Shown here one piece after another: positions 59,819 to 64,000 of a stretch of DNA of 64,000 nucleotides. How positions within the stretch are numbered: position 1 is the stretch's first letter; each line of letters begins with the position of its first letter. The notes under the pieces are model-generated. The model did no database searches. It saw only the letters and a program-made list of their open reading frames with translations, and was not told the origin of the DNA. A program made the position numbers and the translations under genes. This stretch comes from Ehrlichia chaffeensis str. Arkansas (lineage in GTDB: Bacteria; Pseudomonadota; Alphaproteobacteria; Rickettsiales; Anaplasmataceae), in contig NC_007799.1 of NCBI RefSeq assembly GCF_000013145.1, positions 744,001 to 808,000 of the forward strand. The letters are read 5' to 3'.

Positions 59819-60358
59819 ATGATAAACAAGAATGATTCTGTATTAAATAATCAATTCTGGCAAAGTTACAACCATCAAGGTTTCATGGTAACTCAGTTTT
59901 CTGACTTAATCAACTACATATCAAATTGGGCAAGATCAAATTCTTTATGGCCTATGACATTTGGATTAGCTTGTTGTGCTGTAGAAATGATGCACACTGC
60001 AGCAAGCAGATATGACCTAGACAGATATGGTGTTATGTTTCGTGCAAGCCCCAGACAAGCAGATGTTATGATCGTTGCTGGAACACTCACCAACAAAATG
60101 GCACCTGCACTACGTAAAGTATACGACCAAATGACAGAGCCACGTTACGTCATTTCAATGGGAAGCTGTGCGAATGGTGGCGGATATTATCATTATTCAT
60201 ATTCAGTAGTTAGAGGATGTGACCGCATAGTACCAGTAGATATTTATGTTCCAGGGTGCCCACCAACAGCAGAAGCATTATTATACGGAATATTTTGTCT
60301 TCAACAAAAAATCAATAGAGGGAATACTTCTATTACAAGAAAATCTACACAAGACTAG
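59819..60358 (+). CDS. nuoB: NADH-quinone oxidoreductase subunit B
   Basis: Carries the terminal [4Fe-4S] cluster N2 of complex I, which hands electrons to quinone. 179 residues. The four cluster ligands are C52 and C53 (GLACCAVEM), C117 ([11 protein letters not shown]) and C147 ([10 protein letters not shown]). The fragment [25 protein letters not shown] is also characteristic. It is cotranscribed with nuoA. Confidence 0.97.
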   Translation: MINKNDSVLNNQFWQSYNHQGFMVTQFSDLINYISNWARSNSLWPMTFGLACCAVEMMHTAASRYDLDRYGVMFRASPRQADVMIVAGTLTNKMAPALRKVYDQMTEPRYVISMGSCANGGGYYHYSYSVVRGCDRIVPVDIYVPGCPPTAEALLYGIFCLQQKINRGNTSITRKSTQD

Positions 60359-60783
60359 CATATAATACAATACTAAAATTTATTGTTAACATAATGCCAT
60401 TATAGCTGTCATATGTAAGCACCAGTCAAATTTTGATCAAAAATAATATTTACACAATACTACTTTGACTTGCGTTATTAAGTAAGAAAAATACTATATC
60501 GAAATAGGTATTAGACTCAATAATGCACAAGCTATGAAGAAATCCTCAATTTCACAATTATGTAATAATAAAATTTACTCTTCAACATTAAGTTATACCA
60601 TTATCCTTATCTTCAAGCCTAATATACTTACTGTATAGTGCCATAAAAAGGTTCTTTAAAAAAATAAAAAATACCTAAGTTATATAAACAAGATATACTA
60701 GTATTCAACATACATAATATTAATGTTAATACCTTAATTCAGAAAAATAATGTATAGTAAAGAAAAAATAAAAGAGGATACAG
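60359..60783. other. Gap between nuoB and nuoC
   Basis: 425 bp of AT-rich sequence splitting what is normally one operon. A ribosome site AGAGGA (about 60773-60778) precedes nuoC. No gene, repeat or terminator recognised. Confidence 0.5.
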
Positions 60784-61362
60784 ATGTCAGATAGTAATAA
60801 TGCAATAGATAATATTAGTACATATATCAATACATCTATAAATGTAGAATGTGTCATAAAAGACAATATAACGTTGGAACTACATTCAGATGTACAAAAC
60901 ATCTATAATCATATTTCATTTTTACGTACTGATACAAAGTGTAAATTTCATATTTTAGTTGATATTTTTGCAATAGATTATCCAACAAGATTGGCTAGAT
61001 TTGAAGTAATCTATTCATTATTAAGTATAATCAACAATATAAGAGTATCTTGTAAAGTACCTTTACAAGAGAATGAGAGCATTCCATCTATTACTAACAT
61101 TTTCAGTGCTGCAGGATGGTTTGAAAGAGAAGTATTTGATATGTATGGAATAATATTTGCCAATAATCCAGATCTACGCAGAATTCTAACAGATTATGGA
61201 TTTTCTGGCCACCCAATGCTAAAAGATTTTCCTTTAACTGGCTATAAAGAAGTACGGTATGACATATCAAAAAAAGAAGTAGCTTATGAAAACGTAAATT
61301 TACAGCAAGATTTCAGATCGTTTGATTTCCTGTCTCCATGGAAGGAATTAAAGAATGAATGA
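60784..61362 (+). CDS. nuoC: NADH-quinone oxidoreductase subunit C
   Basis: Peripheral-arm 30-kDa subunit of complex I. 192 residues. FHILVDIFAIDYPTRLARFEVIYSLLS is the N-terminal half of the family, and WFEREVFDMYGIIFANNPDLRRILTDYGFSGHPMLKDFPLTGY is the signature region (split here across residues 117-159). nuoD, normally next, does not follow: the next gene is convergent ccmE. The complex I genes are thus dispersed, as usual in Rickettsiales. Confidence 0.95.
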   Translation: MSDSNNAIDNISTYINTSINVECVIKDNITLELHSDVQNIYNHISFLRTDTKCKFHILVDIFAIDYPTRLARFEVIYSLLSIINNIRVSCKVPLQENESIPSITNIFSAAGWFEREVFDMYGIIFANNPDLRRILTDYGFSGHPMLKDFPLTGYKEVRYDISKKEVAYENVNLQQDFRSFDFLSPWKELKNE

Positions 61363-61602
61363 AACAACTATTATTATATAACTAAATATCACACATTTTT
61401 TATACATGAAACAACAATTAAACTTAACATCATAAATTCACTAAACAAACTTTTATGTTGTTCTTCTAAATTACTTATTTCTACACAGAAAAATATACTT
61501 ATATTATTCCATCAAGTTTATTAACATTATCATGAATAACAAATTTCAATAAATTTTTGATATTACACAAACACAACATTTAACTTTAGAAACTTTGACA
61601 AT

Positions 61603-62004
61603 TTATTTTGTTTTATACTTACTAGGTTTATAATTTTCATCATGCTTAGCTAAAATTTCATCTGCAATAAATTCACTGCTTACCATTTTTCCTTTTGCTA
61701 CTATCCAACTACCTTCTGAGAATAAAGGAGGTAATATTCCTTTATATAATATTTTCATATGATTTTCCAAATCTGTTATATAAAAAGAAATAAAATCATC
61801 ATGTTTTTCTACGCTACCTTTTATTATCATACCCCCTATTCTAATATCACGATTATTATTATATATAGCATTTGATAGAACCTCAGTCGGAGTAAAAAAA
61901 AATGATATATTATTTTGTAACTTATTTAAGACAACAACAACTGACATCCCAAATATAGCAAATGTTACAACAGTAAAAAGCAATCTTTTATGTTTTCTTT
62001 TCAT
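61603..62004 (-). CDS. ccmE: Cytochrome c maturation heme chaperone CcmE
   Basis: Binds heme covalently in the periplasm and passes it to the cytochrome c ligation complex. From the ATG at 62004 it is 133 residues; a four-codon longer start at 62016 is possible. [11 protein letters not shown] begins a basic signal anchor with one membrane helix (about 8-30). [11 protein letters not shown] is the OB-fold start, and the heme-binding histidine is in [10 protein letters not shown] near the C-terminus. Its 5' end overlaps ccmD in another frame. Confidence 0.93.
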
Positions 62005-62122
62005 CTCTTCGATCAATACTCTCTAGAATTCTCTTACTTTTACTATAACTAAAAATGATAAAACAGCTTAACCCAACCAATAAACCAAAACTTACAGTAT
62101 ACGCAAAAATTACAAACATCAT
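61988..62122 (-). CDS. ccmD: Small heme-exporter protein CcmD
   Basis: 44 codons between surE and ccmE. One membrane helix (about 3-25, [16 protein letters not shown]...) followed by a basic, charged tail ([18 protein letters not shown]), the layout of CcmD, which helps release holo-CcmE from the CcmABC complex. Sequence conservation in this family is low, so identification rests on size, topology, an F/Y-rich helix start and position just before ccmE. Its ATG overlaps the surE stop by ATGA, and its TAA lies inside ccmE, so surE-ccmD-ccmE are tightly coupled. Confidence 0.8.
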
Positions 62123-62889
62123 ATATTACAGCCTTCGTTAAGTAACATTAAAGATTCTAGAATATCGAAATCCGTCATATCAAATTTTAATGGTGTAATT
62201 GTAACATATCCATCATCTAATGCCCTAATACTATCATCAGATTCACCTCTACTATCCTTATCAGGAGCAGTTCTATGTATCGTATAAGATATACTACTAG
62301 CAGCATTTTTCTTCTTTTCTATTTTATTATATGGCATGTATTTTCCTTGACTTGTAAATTTAATACCTTTTGCTGATATCAAAGGAAAGTTAACACTCAT
62401 TACAGTAGATTTATCCCAAGATGGAGCACCTAATAGCATATCTACAATACCCTTTAAGAACTTCCGTGGATTTTCCCAATTTATTTCACCACTTCTACCA
62501 TCATATTCCTGACTGATCGCAATTGATGGAATACTCATCATAGCTGCTTCCGCCGCTGCTGCTATAGTACCAGAATATGTCACATCATTACCTATATTAA
62601 CTCCACTATTTATACCAGATAAAACTAAATCCGGTTTCTCACCAACAATTTCTTTTAATCCCAGAAACATAGTAGTAGATGGAGTACTGTTTACAATAAA
62701 TTCAGTATCACTGACTTTATACACCTCTATTGCATGTCTTAAACCTACAGATCTCCCACAACCACTACAATTACTTAATGGAGCAACTACCCATATTTCT
62801 GATGCAATACCTGCTGCCATCACTATCTCTTTTAAAACTTTAATACCATTTGCATGAAATCCATCATCATTAGTCAATAATACTTTCAT
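62119..62889 (-). CDS. surE: 5'/3'-nucleotidase SurE
   Basis: Metal-dependent phosphatase acting on nucleoside monophosphates. 256 residues. The metal-binding aspartates are D8 and D9 in [16 protein letters not shown], and the remaining ligands are in [14 protein letters not shown] (Ser/Asn) and [26 protein letters not shown] near 90-115. It is the first gene of the run with ccmD and ccmE; the functional link is not evident. Confidence 0.95.
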   Translation of the reverse strand: MKVLLTNDDGFHANGIKVLKEIVMAAGIASEIWVVAPLSNCSGCGRSVGLRHAIEVYKVSDTEFIVNSTPSTTMFLGLKEIVGEKPDLVLSGINSGVNIGNDVTYSGTIAAAAEAAMMSIPSIAISQEYDGRSGEINWENPRKFLKGIVDMLLGAPSWDKSTVMSVNFPLISAKGIKFTSQGKYMPYNKIEKKKNAASSISYTIHRTAPDKDSRGESDDSIRALDDGYVTITPLKFDMTDFDILESLMLLNEGCNI

Positions 62890-63256
62890 AGCACTTTTAT
62901 TCCCTAATAATTAAACAAGTATAACATAATATAGTTTTTAAGCCCATAACAACAACTATTATTATACTTCTAACATATATAATAGATGTATTCTCTATTC
63001 ATTAACAATAAGTACTAATAATACAAGATTAACGACCTAATAATAGAACATTAATAACATTATATAGCTAAAATGCTATTTCATATGTACTATCTAAAAA
63101 TCAATATTATTTACATTAATATATTTCCAAAAAATCATCTCCACATATTTAAACAATAACATTTTATCCTAAAAAATTATGATATCTACCTTTTAACTGT
63201 TCATAACTTAACAAAAACATATGACCTTTGATACAAAACATTATCAATTTCGCAAC
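62890..63256. other. Gap between surE and pyrF
   Basis: 367 bp of AT-rich sequence that must hold the surE promoter. Nothing else recognised. Confidence 0.45.
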
Positions 63257-63952
63257 TCATATACATTTTGATATTGATAATAAAATATCTTCAACTGTTT
63301 GCACAGGATCACTACTCATGGTAATTGGACGTCCAATTACTAAATAATTTGCACCAGCTAACATTGCATCTTTAGGGCTCTTTACCCTTTTTTGATCATT
63401 ACAGTCACTATCAAATCTTATACCTGGCACTATAAGCTTTAAATCCTTTTCTGTATATCGATTACGCACTTCCTTTGCTTCAAAAGCAGAGCATACTATA
63501 CCATATAACCCAACTTCTCTAGCTAACTTAGACAAAAGCATAACTTGCTGAACAGGTGATTCATTAACACCAATTTCCTTTAAATCAGAATCATCCATAC
63601 TCGTTAATACAGTTACACCTACCAACTTTGTTACACTACCAGATATGCTATCCATAGCTCTGATCATCATCTCCCTACCACCACTAACATGAATAGTAAG
63701 CATAGCAACATTTAAAGATGCTATCACTGATATAGCTTTACTTACCGTATTAGGAATATCATGTAATTTTAAATCAAGAAATATAGGAACACCACAATCA
63801 GCTATCGCTTGTACACCAGATAACCCATACGCTGTAAAAAACTCTAGTCCCAACTTTACCATCGATACTCTTCCATAAAGCATCTTAGTCAACAGTAATG
63901 CATGGTTGATATCATGAGTATCCAATGCACAAATAATCGGATTAGTAAACAT
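63257..63952 (-). CDS. pyrF: Orotidine 5'-phosphate decarboxylase
   Basis: Makes UMP, the last step of pyrimidine synthesis. 231 residues in a TIM barrel. The N-terminal strand is ICALDTHD (about 7-14); the catalytic Lys-Asp network is in FLDLKLHDIPNTV near 57-69; the phosphate-binding end is VPGIRFD and ANYLVIGRPIT. All key residues are kept. Its start lies 48 bp from the window edge. Confidence 0.96.
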   Translation of the reverse strand: MFTNPIICALDTHDINHALLLTKMLYGRVSMVKLGLEFFTAYGLSGVQAIADCGVPIFLDLKLHDIPNTVSKAISVIASLNVAMLTIHVSGGREMMIRAMDSISGSVTKLVGVTVLTSMDDSDLKEIGVNESPVQQVMLLSKLAREVGLYGIVCSAFEAKEVRNRYTEKDLKLIVPGIRFDSDCNDQKRVKSPKDAMLAGANYLVIGRPITMSSDPVQTVEDILLSISKCI

Positions 63953-64000
63953 AAATATTCCTAAAAAACATTCAAATTATACTAATATTAACTATTTAAC

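Noticed and set aside
1-64000. Mobile elements, toxin-antitoxin pairs or defence islands
   Set aside because: No transposase, integrase, short inverted ends with target duplications, or recognised defence genes were found. Repeats here are copies of local chromosomal sequence.

Overview
The window is very AT-rich, single-chromosome DNA from an obligate intracellular alphaproteobacterium of the family Anaplasmataceae. The genus is almost certainly Ehrlichia and the best species fit is E. ruminantium. Supporting signs are a circularly permuted two-piece tmRNA, the alphaproteobacterial CckA and PleD regulators, a short alpha-type ProS, a 1,583-residue NAD-glutamate dehydrogenase, small Rickettsiales-only proteins, long gene-poor gaps, and many tandem repeats and partial copies of the organism's own genes. 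That last habit is well known for E. ruminantium. I see no phage, plasmid, insertion sequence, CRISPR array or defence island.

Layout. 0-5 kb: a partial aspartate aminotransferase, a peroxiredoxin/thioredoxin reductase pair (ahpC-type, trxB), coaD, tRNA-Phe and a secreted C26 glutamine-amidotransferase-like protein. 5-10 kb: proS-acpS, tRNA-Asn, ssrA followed directly by sspB (tag and tag-binding adaptor together), an orphan DUF2793 protein, a 776-bp inverted copy of part of topA, and a weak tRNA-Met. 10-22 kb: topA, the NAD(P)HX repair enzyme, an O-methyltransferase, the hybrid kinase cckA, cutA, ispE and dusB. 22-35 kb: rpoD, dnaG, a MidA-type methyltransferase, small lineage-restricted proteins, nrdB, a 621-residue orphan, cysS and exoD. 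35-45 kb: gdh-tatB-pleD, a heptamer VNTR, an RluC-type pseudouridine synthase, a degenerate IMPase-like protein and efp. 45-64 kb: a 1,132-residue flavin/iron-sulfur oxidoreductase, psd-pssA, an alanine symporter, yidC-ribH-nusB, uvrA, nuoA-nuoB, nuoC, surE-ccmD-ccmE and pyrF.

Most genes are housekeeping: translation, transcription, replication and repair, respiratory complex I and cytochrome c maturation, phospholipid, isoprenoid, riboflavin and pyrimidine synthesis, and glutamate catabolism, which is thought to be a main carbon source in this group. CckA and PleD belong to the developmental-cycle signalling network.

The most unusual layer is duplication. Parts of topA, the C26 gene (twice), gdh and the 621-residue gene recur as broken copies in gaps, and three gaps hold two-copy tandem repeats of about 100, 194 and 205 bp. 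The topA copy forms a 776-bp inverted repeat around a 641-bp spacer. Inversion across it would exchange the C-terminus of topoisomerase I, which is the most testable new idea here. A 44-residue ccmD gene, too short for routine gene calling, sits between surE and ccmE.
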